A DNA stretch of 64,000 bases from positions 62,001-126,000 of the forward strand of contig NZ_JAPYRE010000007.1 of assembly GCF_029936995.1 (NCBI RefSeq), written 5' to 3'. A program made the position numbers and the translations under genes. Source of the DNA: Henriciella sp. (GTDB lineage: Bacteria; Pseudomonadota; Alphaproteobacteria; Caulobacterales; Hyphomonadaceae). The notes beneath the pieces are model-generated. The model worked only from the letters and a program-made list of their open reading frames with translations, was not told the origin of the DNA and did not search any database. Shown one piece after another: positions 46,013 through 54,368 of the stretch (position 1 is its first letter; the number at the start of each line of letters is the position of its first letter).

Positions 46013-48034
46013 TCAGGCAGCGTCGGACTGTGTCACGGCCTCATCATCGGCTGTATCCGTTCCCGTGCTCTCGAACAGACCCGAAATCCGCGCCCAAGCA
46101 TCGGCGGGCGGTGACCCGGCTCCATCGACAAGGGGGGTTGGCGGCACCTGCATCCAGCCCGGCCGCCAGTCGGGACGGGCCTCGCAACCTTGGCCACTTA
46201 TCCGGTTTGCGAGCACCTGTTTCTGCGCCTTTCCGGTCTCGGTGCGGCAGCTATCGGCCAGCGATTTCGTCGCAATATCTCCGACCATCGCATTGATCGC
46301 GCGCTTGTCGCGGGTCAGCTCGAAGAAGGTCTCGTCCGGTGCCCAGCAGGCTGCCAGGTCGGTGCTACAGACATGCAGTACGGCCTCGACAATGCCGTTT
46401 CCGGCTTCCAGCGTGCGCGCCATGACACTCGCCAGAACCTGCAACACTTCTGCGTCCGATAGGGCGAGCAAAGCCGAAAACAACTCGCACAGTCGATAGT
46501 CATCGCCATTGCGATGGAAAGCGGGATTGACGTTCAGCGCTTTCAACAGGGCGTCGGCATCAGCCGTCCGTTCTGCAAGGCTCGCCACCGATGCCGAGGC
46601 CTCCACGCTTGCCTGCGTCTCCTCTTTCCGGGTCCGCACTTCATGCGGGCGTACATCCCAGAGCGCACTCCCGGTCATCGCATGCGCGACCATCAGGCGA
46701 AGCGCAATGGCAGGCGATCCGGCAAGGCTTGCCTGTGCGGCGGCATGGCGGTGGAGCAAGATGTATTCCGCAAGCGGGCCGGACATTTCCGGGCGGATCG
46801 AGGCAGGCTCTGCTGTACCGCCCTTCTCTGCGCGATCACGTTTTCGCGCCTCCGCACCGGATACATACCCTTCATGGAAGGTCACCGTGCCGTCATGGCG
46901 GATTTCGACAAACACCTTGCCACCATCTTCCCGGTCACACCGGACATGGTCCCAGCGGTGGAAATACGCCCCGCGTTCGAGACAGACGACATCGGCCCAG
47001 CCTTCCGCAAGATAGGCCTCTATGCGGGCCGCGACGGCTACTGACTGCGCCTTCCAGAACTGGTCCGCATCGGCGAACACGCCATGCTCCCCGAACAGGT
47101 CAGCTGTGACTTGTCCTTCATAGGTGTCGAGGTCGAACAGCGCCTTGTCGGTGGTGATGGCTGTGCCGCCCGTCACCCATGCCCGGCAGGAACGCCCCAT
47201 CGGCGCACGTTCGTTGTCGCTCTGCCAGAGGCGTAACCAGTCCGCCTGCTGGTCCGGCGTCGCAAGCGTCAGCGCCCGGATCGTCTCGCGGTCAATCTCA
47301 TCTGCGGCATAGAGCTTGCGGATAGGATCGGCGAGTGAGGCGAGCGCCAGCACGCGCCGCACAAGCAGTCCGGTCACCCCGAAGAAGGTCGCGATATCGT
47401 CCACCGCCCTGCCCTCGTCATGCAACCGCTTGAAGGCGTCATACTGCTCCATCTCGGTTGCCGGAAGGCGTCCGACATTCTCGATGACGGAAGCCGCGAT
47501 TGCGCTCGCCGCATCCTTTTCGGGCATGACCGCGCACGGGACGAGTGGCGTCTTGCCGGTCTCCTTTTCGAGTTCCTTCAGGGCGAAGAAGCGGCGGCGT
47601 CCGGCGATCACGCCATAATATTTGCCTTCGCGCCGCACCAGCAGGGTCTGGCGAACGCCCTTTTCGCGGATCGACGGCAGGATGTCGGACACGTCCGGTT
47701 TTTTGCGGCTGTTACGCATGTTGAGCTTCGAAATCCGCAGTTCATCAAGCGGGATATGTTTCAGGTCGGGCTGTGCCATAGGGGTCTCCTTTTCTGGCGG
47801 GTAAAGCGAGAGACCGAGCGCCCATGCCGGGTCTCTCCAGTTGATCTTGGTGTAGGGAAAGCCATCGCCGTCGCGGGAGGGTTCGGGGTCGGTCTCGCCC
47901 CAATCATAGTCCCGGAGGCTGATCGCGGGCGCGCGGCCCTCGACCCAGATTTCAACAATCCGGGCCTCGGCAATGACCAGCGTCAGCCGGGGGCGCGGGC
48001 CGAGTGCTTCGACGAGGGAAAGCGCCGCGCTCAT
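46013..48034 (-). CDS. ParB/RepB/Spo0J family protein with an extra N-terminal segment
   Basis: The 673-residue protein contains a ParB-type N-terminal domain starting near residue 86 (MAQPDLKHIPLDELRISKLNMRN), the box II-like GVIAGRRRFFALKEL and an HTH region around FGVTGLLVRRVLALASL. A long C-terminus of unknown fold follows. In mobile elements such proteins often regulate or stabilise rather than partition. The first 85 residues are an unrelated open segment (MSAALSLVEALG...), whose ATG overlaps the previous gene's stop. A good ribosome site (AGGAG) also precedes the internal start at 47779. Either one fused protein or two starts are possible. Confidence 0.82.
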   Translation of the reverse strand: MSAALSLVEALGPRPRLTLVIAEARIVEIWVEGRAPAISLRDYDWGETDPEPSRDGDGFPYTKINWRDPAWALGLSLYPPEKETPMAQPDLKHIPLDELRISKLNMRNSRKKPDVSDILPSIREKGVRQTLLVRREGKYYGVIAGRRRFFALKELEKETGKTPLVPCAVMPEKDAASAIAASVIENVGRLPATEMEQYDAFKRLHDEGRAVDDIATFFGVTGLLVRRVLALASLADPIRKLYAADEIDRETIRALTLATPDQQADWLRLWQSDNERAPMGRSCRAWVTGGTAITTDKALFDLDTYEGQVTADLFGEHGVFADADQFWKAQSVAVAARIEAYLAEGWADVVCLERGAYFHRWDHVRCDREDGGKVFVEIRHDGTVTFHEGYVSGAEARKRDRAEKGGTAEPASIRPEMSGPLAEYILLHRHAAAQASLAGSPAIALRLMVAHAMTGSALWDVRPHEVRTRKEETQASVEASASVASLAERTADADALLKALNVNPAFHRNGDDYRLCELFSALLALSDAEVLQVLASVMARTLEAGNGIVEAVLHVCSTDLAACWAPDETFFELTRDKRAINAMVGDIATKSLADSCRTETGKAQKQVLANRISGQGCEARPDWRPGWMQVPPTPLVDGAGSPPADAWARISGLFESTGTDTADDEAVTQSDAA

Positions 48035-48513
48035 GTCGCGGCCCAAGGCTTTAGCGTCATGGCAAGGCGCTGGGCGGCCTCCCGGCCCGTTATCAATGCG
48101 TCAGTCAGAAGCTCATTGGCGACCTGAGTGAGATAGGCATTGTCCGAGCCGGGATAGTTGACCTCAATACCCCAGAGGCTCGCGGCATGTGGCGCGATCA
48201 GGATGTCGTCCACGCGAACCGACAGCATGATCCCGCAATAAAACCATTCATCCGTCTTCCAGGCCTGCATGACAGCTTCGGCCTGTTTGAGAGCGGCGTC
48301 ATAGCGCTGGCGCGGCTGTCGCCCGGCGCCGATAAATCCCGGATCGCCGATATCGAGTGAAGGCCAGAACCCGTCCTGCCGCTCGTCAGGGCGGTCGGAA
48401 CAGTCATCGCGCACGATGCGCGCGGTAACCGTGAAGCCCTGCGCGTCACACTGGATGGTGTCGCCTTCACAGGCGAAGCTGTCGAAATGCTGTGTGAATG
48501 TCATGGCGCTCAC
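48031..48513 (-). CDS. Unrecognised 160-residue protein in the ArdA operon
   Basis: The 160-residue protein is acidic to neutral, with DDCSDRPDERQDGFWPSLDIGDPGFIGAG in the middle and WFYCGIMLSVRVDD further on. I do not recognise a family. It overlaps the ParB-like gene (4 bases) and the ArdA gene (4 bases), so the three form one tightly coupled operon. That context suggests a role in element establishment, such as anti-restriction, but nothing in the protein shows it. Confidence 0.7.
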   Translation of the reverse strand: MSAMTFTQHFDSFACEGDTIQCDAQGFTVTARIVRDDCSDRPDERQDGFWPSLDIGDPGFIGAGRQPRQRYDAALKQAEAVMQAWKTDEWFYCGIMLSVRVDDILIAPHAASLWGIEVNYPGSDNAYLTQVANELLTDALITGREAAQRLAMTLKPWAAT

Positions 48514-49073
48514 CGCGTCCAGAAGACGTGAACGTCTTCAAACCCGGCCTCGAAGACCATGATGTCGCCCGAGAGCTCCATGTCGCGGGCGAGCGCCTGC
48601 CAGTCGATATAGTATTCGAGACTGGTGGGGATTTCCGTCCCGGTGTCACGGTGGAGCCGTTCGGCAAAATCCGCCGCGCTGCGGTGGCATCCAGCATAAT
48701 CGTCAAACGCCGCGCGGGCCTGTTCGAGGTCATCGCCGAAATGGCGGTGGACCAGTGCGCCGAGCCTGCCATGGTCGGTAATGAAATCGGCCAGGTCGCA
48801 GACCGTCTCGAAGCTCGCATATTCCGACAGGTGCGCGCCTTCGAATCCGTCATGATCATGGATGGCCCATTCTTCCGCGTCCGGCAGCGGCGAGTCCGCC
48901 AGCATCGTGCGCACCGCGTCCATGATCTCATCCGGCGTGGTCGCGTCGATCCATGTCCCATGCAGACAGCCATTATTGTAAGCGGCCAAGCAGGCGACAT
49001 AGACACGCGGGCGGCTGTCAGGTGCAGGCGCGGTGTCTGTTCCAAGAGGAGGTGAAGGTTGCGTGGTGGGCAT
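48510..49073 (-). CDS. ardA: Antirestriction protein ArdA
   Basis: The protein has 187 residues from the ATG at 49073. It has the ArdA pattern: an early RVYVACLAAYNNGCLHGTWID, the TPDEIMDAVRTML helix, AIHDHDGFEGAHLSEYASFETV, and a C-terminal acidic part with FEAGFEDVHVFW. ArdA is a DNA mimic that blocks type I restriction enzymes, so it protects the element when it enters a new host. Thirty-three upstream codons are open but lie before the family start. Confidence 0.92.
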   Translation of the reverse strand: MPTTQPSPPLGTDTAPAPDSRPRVYVACLAAYNNGCLHGTWIDATTPDEIMDAVRTMLADSPLPDAEEWAIHDHDGFEGAHLSEYASFETVCDLADFITDHGRLGALVHRHFGDDLEQARAAFDDYAGCHRSAADFAERLHRDTGTEIPTSLEYYIDWQALARDMELSGDIMVFEAGFEDVHVFWTR

Positions 49074-49356
49074 GGCGTCAGTCCCGTCTCCCCGCCCAAA
49101 TGACCCTCCCGCATCAGGCGGGGGTGGGCGGCGAGAAGGCCGGCAGGCCGGACCAATTAGCCGGTGGCGCAAGGCGGCAAGGTAGGCCGCTCACATGGCC
49201 TTCATACGGACACAGCTCCGGCGCCTTGCGCCAGCGGCGGGTCCGGGCAGACCGGTCGTCCGCCCACCGCCGTCTGGAAGGGACCCGTCAGCACGCCGGG
49301 GAGGAACGGGTCGCCGGTCGCGCACCAGCCGCCGAATCCGTACAAGCTGATCTGAC

Positions 49357-49785
49357 ATGACCTTGCACATTCGCGAATTTCGGGAGGAGGATCGTGACCA
49401 CGTCGTCGCGCTCTGGAGCATGTGCGAGCTCACGCGACCCTGGAATGATCCCGATGCAGATATCGACCTGGCCGTACGAAGCCGCGAGGCGAGCCTGCTC
49501 GTGGGCCTGAAACAGGACGAGATCATGGCCAGCATCATGGTCGGCCATGACGGGCATCGCGGATGGATATACTATCTTGCCGTGACGCCAGACCATCGAA
49601 GCCATGGACATGGCCGTGAAATGATGGCGGAAGCCGAACTCTGGCTGCAAAGCCGGCGCATTCCAAAGGTTCACCTCATGGTGCGGTCCGGCAATACGGA
49701 CGCCGCAGAAGTCTACAAGGCTCTCGGTTATGAGCGCCAGGAGGTCAGCGTCTTCGGAAAATGGCTCGGCCCCGAACGGTCATAG
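49357..49785 (+). CDS. YpeA-like GNAT acetyltransferase
   Basis: The 142-residue protein starts LHIREFREEDRDHVVALWSMCELTRPWNDP. It has the GNAT core GWIYYLAVTPDHRSHGHGREMMAEAE with the acetyl-CoA loop (RxxGxGR), and the final segment KVHLMVRSGNTDAAEVYKALGYER. The resemblance to the YpeA group is strong. The acceptor is unknown. It is transcribed alone, divergent from ardA. Confidence 0.9.
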   Translation: MTLHIREFREEDRDHVVALWSMCELTRPWNDPDADIDLAVRSREASLLVGLKQDEIMASIMVGHDGHRGWIYYLAVTPDHRSHGHGREMMAEAELWLQSRRIPKVHLMVRSGNTDAAEVYKALGYERQEVSVFGKWLGPERS

Positions 49786-50029
49786 GGCAGATACGTCTGA
49801 CAGACACCCATTGAGACCAGGCAGCCCGTGACCCCTCTGGCGCAAGACAGTGGGACGCGCGGGCTGGCGCGATCACCGGCGAGACACCCGCATGCCGCAG
49901 CGTGGACCCGGCAGGGGGCCACGCGGGGGTCCGGAGACGAGCCGGGCTGCTGGCGGCGCGTGCCGTCAGCAGATCAGCTCCCGCGAACCGCGGGGTGATC
50001 GCCACATCAAGGCCTGATGCCGGAAAAGG

Positions 50030-50200
50030 TTAGAATGCTCTCCAGAGGCCCGTCATGCTGAGGAATACCAGGGTGAGAAACCCCAGGAAACTGAACACGA
50101 AGACCAGGCGGCCAATGAAATCCCGCCAGCCCAGGATCAGGAAGTCCGGGCGCTCTGACGGATCCTGCGCCTTTTCACGATCACTGTCCTTGTCGCTCAT
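50030..50200 (-). CDS. Small membrane protein, unrecognised
   Basis: The 56-residue protein (start MSDKDSDREKAQ at 50200) has a charged N-terminus and one membrane helix, RLVFVFSFLGFLTLVFLSMTGLW. The ATG at 50221 would add seven residues. No family is recognised. It lies 11 bases downstream of the nuclease gene, so cotranscription is likely. Confidence 0.55.
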   Translation of the reverse strand: MSDKDSDREKAQDPSERPDFLILGWRDFIGRLVFVFSFLGFLTLVFLSMTGLWRAF

Positions 50201-50211
50201 GCCGGCCTCAT

Positions 50212-50637
50212 CTATCCGCACCAGTCAGGCTTCGAAGAAAGCGCCCTGCCCCCTTCGTGCGGCCAGGGCTTGAGCACGCCTTCGCGCAGGCCCGCACGGG
50301 CGATGTCCTGCCCATCTGCGCTGAGCCGGATCACGACCCGGCCATAAAGGTCGGGTGGCTCCTGGTGCGTGATCTCGAGACCGGCATTCCGCGTCAGCTC
50401 GGTCATGAAGGCTTTCGCCTCGAAGCCCAGTTCACGTTCGCCTTCACAATGCGCCCCGCCAATGGCCGCGCCCACGCCGCCGGTTTCCGGGGCGTCGACA
50501 TCGCCGAGCCGGAAATCCATGCCATGAACCCGGCCACTATCACCATCGGACCAGTAGATCGAAGCGTCCGTCTTGCGGTCTTCGGACTGGGCAAATGAAC
50601 AGGCGCCGAGACTGGCGGCGAGAAGAAGCCATCTCAT
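50212..50637 (-). CDS. Staphylococcal-nuclease-like (thermonuclease) secreted protein
   Basis: The 141-residue protein has a signal peptide ending in a lipobox-like LGACS and then a shortened SNase fold. DFRLGDVDAPE resembles the RLIGIDAPE Ca-binding strand, and LYGRVVIRLSADGQDIARAGLREG matches the DxYGRxLAxV...LxxxGLA segment. Catalytic Arg, Glu and Arg positions are partly conserved (YGR), so nuclease activity is uncertain. It could protect the element or degrade foreign DNA. Confidence 0.75.
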   Translation of the reverse strand: MRWLLLAASLGACSFAQSEDRKTDASIYWSDGDSGRVHGMDFRLGDVDAPETGGVGAAIGGAHCEGERELGFEAKAFMTELTRNAGLEITHQEPPDLYGRVVIRLSADGQDIARAGLREGVLKPWPHEGGRALSSKPDWCG

Positions 50638-50682
50638 CAGGTCTATCTAGCCAGATTCGGCGTGACATGGGCAGGTGCTTCG

Positions 50683-50952
50683 TCACTCACGGTCCTGCAA
50701 TGCCCTCAATCTTCGCCTGGCCTCATCCTGCAATATTCCGAGCTTCGTTACTTTCGACCGGTTTTGCACGACCTCCTGGATCGCCACCTTGCGCACCGCA
50801 ATCCGGTCGAGGTGATCCTGTTCCTGCCGCTTAAGATCGTCGGCGATATGGGCGATGTAGTGCTCCAGCGCTTCTACGGTGCAGAGGCCTTCTGGAAAGC
50901 CGGCAAGTGACACGCGGCCCTCCCGCGTCAGATAGGATGGCGGAACGCTCAT
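50683..50952 (-). CDS. Unrecognised 89-residue protein
   Basis: This charged, mostly helical protein has a long amphipathic helix (KRQEQDHLDRIAVRKVAIQEVVQNRSKVTKLGILQDEARRRL shortened here in concept). It might be coiled-coil or a small DNA-binding protein. I do not recognise a family. It lies 45 bases upstream of the nuclease gene on the same strand, in the cargo part of the element. Confidence 0.45.
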   Translation of the reverse strand: MSVPPSYLTREGRVSLAGFPEGLCTVEALEHYIAHIADDLKRQEQDHLDRIAVRKVAIQEVVQNRSKVTKLGILQDEARRRLRALQDRE

Positions 50953-51300
50953 TGTGTCCTCACAGGCAGTATTTCCTCAACACCAATCAACACCCCATAG
51001 AACAAGACACGCCCGGAAACGGGCAATGCCTGGCTCCTTTCAGGATATGTGCCATTTCACCCGCGAAGCACTTGGCCCGGCCCTCTGCAGGCCAGCAAAA
51101 CCTGTAAAAATTCCACCAGACATATCGACAACTCTCAGTGACAGACCTCCACCTGTACGCGAGCCGACAGCCAGAAAGACTGCCGCTCATTCCATCAAAC
51201 CGCCGATGGGGTGCTGGCGGTCAGGCGATGGGAGAACCCCCTCAATGTACAAGGCCTGCCGGCCAGCGCCCCTGGCACAAGAGTGCAGAAAAGGACGCAC
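50953..51300. other. Noncoding stretch before the DUF3892-like gene
   Basis: About 350 bases without a supported gene. Short open frames exist in several phases, none with a family pattern or clear ribosome site. No strong repeat is visible. Confidence 0.45.
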
Positions 51301-51576
51301 ATGATGAAAGCAAGACAGGTCAAATGGGTCGAACGCAATGAGACCGACCCTCACCGCCGCATCTCCCGGCTGGGCGGGGATGATTTCACCCATACGGTCC
51401 TGGAGGCCATCATGAACGTCCACCATGGCGAATGTCGCTACTGGATGATCTACCAGGGCGCGCCGGTCTGGATCGTGCTCGATACACGCCCGGGCGCAGC
51501 GTATCTGCGCACCGAGTTCGATGCCGGTGAGCCCGACATGCTGCTCAGCCTGCCTGGTGAGACAAAGGCCCGCTAA
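51301..51576 (+). CDS. DUF3892-like small protein
   Basis: The 91-residue protein reads KWVERNETDPHRRISRLGGDDFTHTVLEAIMNVHHGECRYWMIYQGAPVWIVLDT. This is close to the DUF3892 layout of a beta-strand, a basic Gly turn and a short helix ending in a Trp-rich strand. Function is unknown. The ATG at 51301 is preceded by a weak ribosome site. Confidence 0.6.
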   Translation: MMKARQVKWVERNETDPHRRISRLGGDDFTHTVLEAIMNVHHGECRYWMIYQGAPVWIVLDTRPGAAYLRTEFDAGEPDMLLSLPGETKAR

Positions 51577-51869
51577 GATCACGGGACTGCGGGGCCTTCC
51601 GCGTTCCGCAGTCCTCTGCGGCCATGCGTGAGCGTCCGCAATGATAGATTATTCTATTTTATATATAGATCAGCTAAAAGGTTACTCAGCCCCGACTTTC
51701 TTCCAAACGCCTGCCATAAATGGGGTTTGCACGAAACCCTCTTGATTATCGAATCTACTTATGATTTATTATTTGTCCTCTCAAAGTCAAAAACTGAATA
51801 GCTGGTTGACGCTGCCGCAGACCATAAATGGTGCGGTAGCGACAAAGCCGCGAATGCGAGGACGGGACA

Positions 51870-53276
51870 GTGGCACTGCGGCCGGCAGAAGGCCGGGCAG
51901 AAACAGACAAGGAAACAGCAGCCGCAGCGCCAGAAACCTGGCGCGATTGCATGCGCGCAGGCATGGAGCTTGCCCGGACAGGTGAGCTTCACCTCGCGGT
52001 CAGCTGCTTCGACGCGGCAAGACAGACACGCTCTGATCATCCGCAAACCCTTCATACATGTGCCAGCACGCTCCTGCGGGCCGGTAAGACGGATGCGGCA
52101 TGCCGCGGTTTCAGTCAGCTCATTCAGCTGGTCCCGGAATTGCCCTCGGCCTGGCACGGGCTCGGGCTGGCCCGCCATGGGCGCGGAGAGATTGACGAAG
52201 CGCTTGGCGCCTTCCGTCAGGCGGCAAGGCTCGATCCCAAAGCCTGGCGCTCCTGGCAGTCCATCGCGGACATCACACCAGACGAAGACGAGCGGATCCT
52301 TGCGATCGGCCACGCCGCCGACAGCCTGGAAGCCCGCGCCGGAGACCCTCGCACAAAACCTGACATCATCCTTCGCGTCTGCAATGCGCTGGCCGACGCA
52401 CACAGGTTCGAGGATGCTGTCATTTTCGCTCGAAACAATCTGTCACGCTTTCCGGATCAGGCATTCGCGCACGAACGAATAGGCCATTGCCTCTATGCAG
52501 CAGGGGCTTTCCAACCGGCCTTCGAACAGCTGAAGCGTGCACTCGCCTGTACAGCCTGCCCGACCGCGGCACCATCAACCCACAATCATGGCTTCGACCC
52601 CGGCAAGGCAACAGAGGCGCTCAACGAGGTCTGCACTATACTCTCAGCAGCCGGTCTCGTGCCTTTTCTGGCCGCCGGCACATTGCTGGGTTTCATCCGC
52701 AACGGCCAACCCCTGACCCATGACCGGGACATCGATATCGGTGTGTTCGCTGATGAAGCTGCGCCGGGTATCGCGGCCATCGTCCGTCAGCACCCAGCCC
52801 TCATGCTGGAAAGGCGCGCTCGCCCCGGCGAGCGCTATTTCGCGCTGACGCACAAGGGCATCGGCGTCGACATCTTCCTCTACGAGAAAACAGCCCGCCA
52901 TGCGCTTTGCGGCTTCAGCCATCATCCGGGCGATATCCAGTGGCGCTTCACAGACTTCCGGCCCATCAAATCCCGCTTCCAGGGTCTGACCTGTCACATC
53001 CCGGAGAGCCCGGAGCGCTATCTCACCGAAACCTATGGGCCTGACTGGCAGATTCCAGACCATGGTTTTGCTTCGGCGATCAGCTCGCCTGCCCTCTACA
53101 AGACGGATGCCTTCGCCCGGGCCTGTTACAGCGCGGCCCGCGCCAGACGCGCCCTGAAGGCTGGCGACCGGGGTAAGGCGCGCGCCCTGATCAACCAGTC
53201 CCCCATTCCAGTTCCCCTCCAACCAGACATGCAGGATGCAAGCACCGATGAGATGAACAGACAGAGCCGCCGTTAA
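51870..53276 (+). CDS. TPR-repeat protein with a LicD-family nucleotidyltransferase domain
   Basis: The 468-residue protein starts at a GTG. Residues about 25-225 are helical tetratricopeptide repeats, for example LVPELPSAWHGLGLARHGRGEIDEALGAFRQAARLDP. A LicD/fukutin-type domain follows: FLAAGTLLGFIRNGQ (267-280), the metal pair DRDIDIG (285-291), a further acid in GVDIFLY (Asp334), and ERYLTETYGPDW near residue 382. LicD proteins transfer phosphocholine or phosphosugar groups. It lies 173 bases upstream of the lasso precursor in the same direction, so it may be a tailoring enzyme that uses its TPRs to hold the peptide. This is inference. Confidence 0.82.
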   Translation: MALRPAEGRAETDKETAAAAPETWRDCMRAGMELARTGELHLAVSCFDAARQTRSDHPQTLHTCASTLLRAGKTDAACRGFSQLIQLVPELPSAWHGLGLARHGRGEIDEALGAFRQAARLDPKAWRSWQSIADITPDEDERILAIGHAADSLEARAGDPRTKPDIILRVCNALADAHRFEDAVIFARNNLSRFPDQAFAHERIGHCLYAAGAFQPAFEQLKRALACTACPTAAPSTHNHGFDPGKATEALNEVCTILSAAGLVPFLAAGTLLGFIRNGQPLTHDRDIDIGVFADEAAPGIAAIVRQHPALMLERRARPGERYFALTHKGIGVDIFLYEKTARHALCGFSHHPGDIQWRFTDFRPIKSRFQGLTCHIPESPERYLTETYGPDWQIPDHGFASAISSPALYKTDAFARACYSAARARRALKAGDRGKARALINQSPIPVPLQPDMQDASTDEMNRQSRR

Positions 53277-53449
53277 ATCGTCAGCGTTTTCAAGCCTCCC
53301 GATCGCGCACAGCTGATCGGACAAGAAGCTTTGCGTATCCACCATAACGCCTTGTTTTTATTACGAATCTTTGGTTGACTCCCTCTACTCAAGAGGTCAC
53401 ACTCAAGGCGCTGCCAGAACGGCGGCGTAACCTCAGAAGGAGAAAGACC

Positions 53450-53587
53450 ATGAATACCAGGACAGACGAATACGTCACCGAAGACGAGTTCGAGCCAATC
53501 GAACTCGGTACGGTTTCCGAGGAAACCCGCGGCGGTCAAGAACTCGGTGTCGAGTTTGCCAACGGGCCGAATTCCCGGATCGCCTGA
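53450..53587 (+). CDS. Lasso peptide precursor
   Basis: The 45-residue precursor has a good ribosome site (AGGAG) upstream. The leader (1-27) ends in EETR, with Thr at -2, the conserved residue recognised by the protease, and FEPIELG resembles the leader motif bound by the B1 domain. The core (28-45) is GGQELGVEFANGPNSRIA, where Gly1 and Glu8 would close an 8-residue ring. The tail has Phe9, Asn11, Ser15 and Arg16, of which Arg16/Ile17 are candidate plugs. My hand-computed monoisotopic mass for the folded core is about 1796.88 Da. It lies just before the fused leader-binding/protease and cyclase genes, which makes the assignment strong. Confidence 0.88.
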   Translation: MNTRTDEYVTEDEFEPIELGTVSEETRGGQELGVEFANGPNSRIA

Positions 53588-53602
53588 CCCGTATCAAGGA
53601 GA

Positions 53603-53626
53603 GGGGGAACGCAAGTTCCCCCTTTT
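53603..53626 (+). terminator. Terminator/attenuator between the lasso precursor and its maturation genes
   Basis: GGGGGAAC (53603-53610), tetraloop GCAA, GTTCCCCC (53615-53622), then TTTT. It lies 16 bases after the precursor stop. It would stop most transcripts after the precursor and so make much more precursor than enzyme, as in other proteobacterial lasso clusters. Confidence 0.9.
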
Positions 53627-53665
53627 CCCCGAACCCATGGAAGAGCCATAGCCGAGGCGGCACGG

Positions 53666-54367
53666 ATGAACAGCCAGTACTATCTGCCGGATGACGTTCA
53701 TGTGTGTGCCTGCGGCACAATATACATCATCCTTGACGCGGTGAATGACAGGTATCTGTGTCTGACATCCGACCAGTCATACCTGTTCGCGCAGCTTGCA
53801 GCCGCCGACGGCCATGTTCCCACATTCTCGAAAGCAGGCCAGCTGGCGAACCGGCTAGCTGATCAAGGCATTCTTACACCCCGCCATGCGGCGGGGCATC
53901 CTATCGCCCACCGCACATTCCCTGCGGCGGCATATTCGATCACCGACCGGCATCCGGTTTCCCGGCCGCTCCCCCACTGGAAACACACACCGCATTTGAT
54001 GCTGGCCATTGCGATATGTCTTGCCCTGCGAAAGGCAGGACGTAGACATATCGCGCGATGCGTCCACGCTGCCCGTACGTGGAAAGCCGGCATTCCCGGC
54101 AATAGCGACACGTCCCGAGACCAGGTGCTCGCCCTGACGGAAAGCTTTCATGCGCTGACACCCTATTTCTTCACAACCCAGGACGCCTGCTTCTTCAGGA
54201 GTCTTGTCCTTCTCCGCTTCCTTTCGAGCTTCAATATCTCAGCCGAGTGGGTGTTTGGTGTGCGGCTTGCCCCGTTCGATGCGCATTGCTGGGTCTCACA
54301 TCGCGGGATTCTTCTGAACGAAACTTGCGACAAGGCGGCAGAGTATCAGCCGATCATGGTCGTATAG
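53666..54367 (+). CDS. Lasso peptide leader-binding domain fused to a transglutaminase-like protease (B protein)
   Basis: The 233-residue protein joins an N-terminal PqqD-like RiPP recognition element (about 1-75) to a cysteine protease of the McjB/transglutaminase type. Cys175 in TQDACFFRSLVL and His207 in FDAHCWVSH are catalytic candidates. The third residue, normally Asp twelve positions after the His, is Glu219 here. The protein binds the leader, cuts before Gly1 of the core and hands the core to the cyclase. It starts 78 bases after the precursor stop, beyond the attenuator, and its stop is one base before the cyclase ATG. Confidence 0.9.
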   Translation: MNSQYYLPDDVHVCACGTIYIILDAVNDRYLCLTSDQSYLFAQLAAADGHVPTFSKAGQLANRLADQGILTPRHAAGHPIAHRTFPAAAYSITDRHPVSRPLPHWKHTPHLMLAIAICLALRKAGRRHIARCVHAARTWKAGIPGNSDTSRDQVLALTESFHALTPYFFTTQDACFFRSLVLLRFLSSFNISAEWVFGVRLAPFDAHCWVSHRGILLNETCDKAAEYQPIMVV

Positions 54368-54368
54368 A

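Noticed and set aside
53531-53587. Alternative lasso core starting at the second Gly (GQELGVE) with a 7-residue ring
   Set aside because: The conserved Thr would then be at -3; the reading with Thr at -2 and Glu8 fits the family better.
53277-53665. Search for a second lasso precursor
   Set aside because: No other short frame has a leader with Thr at -2 and an acidic residue at 7-9.
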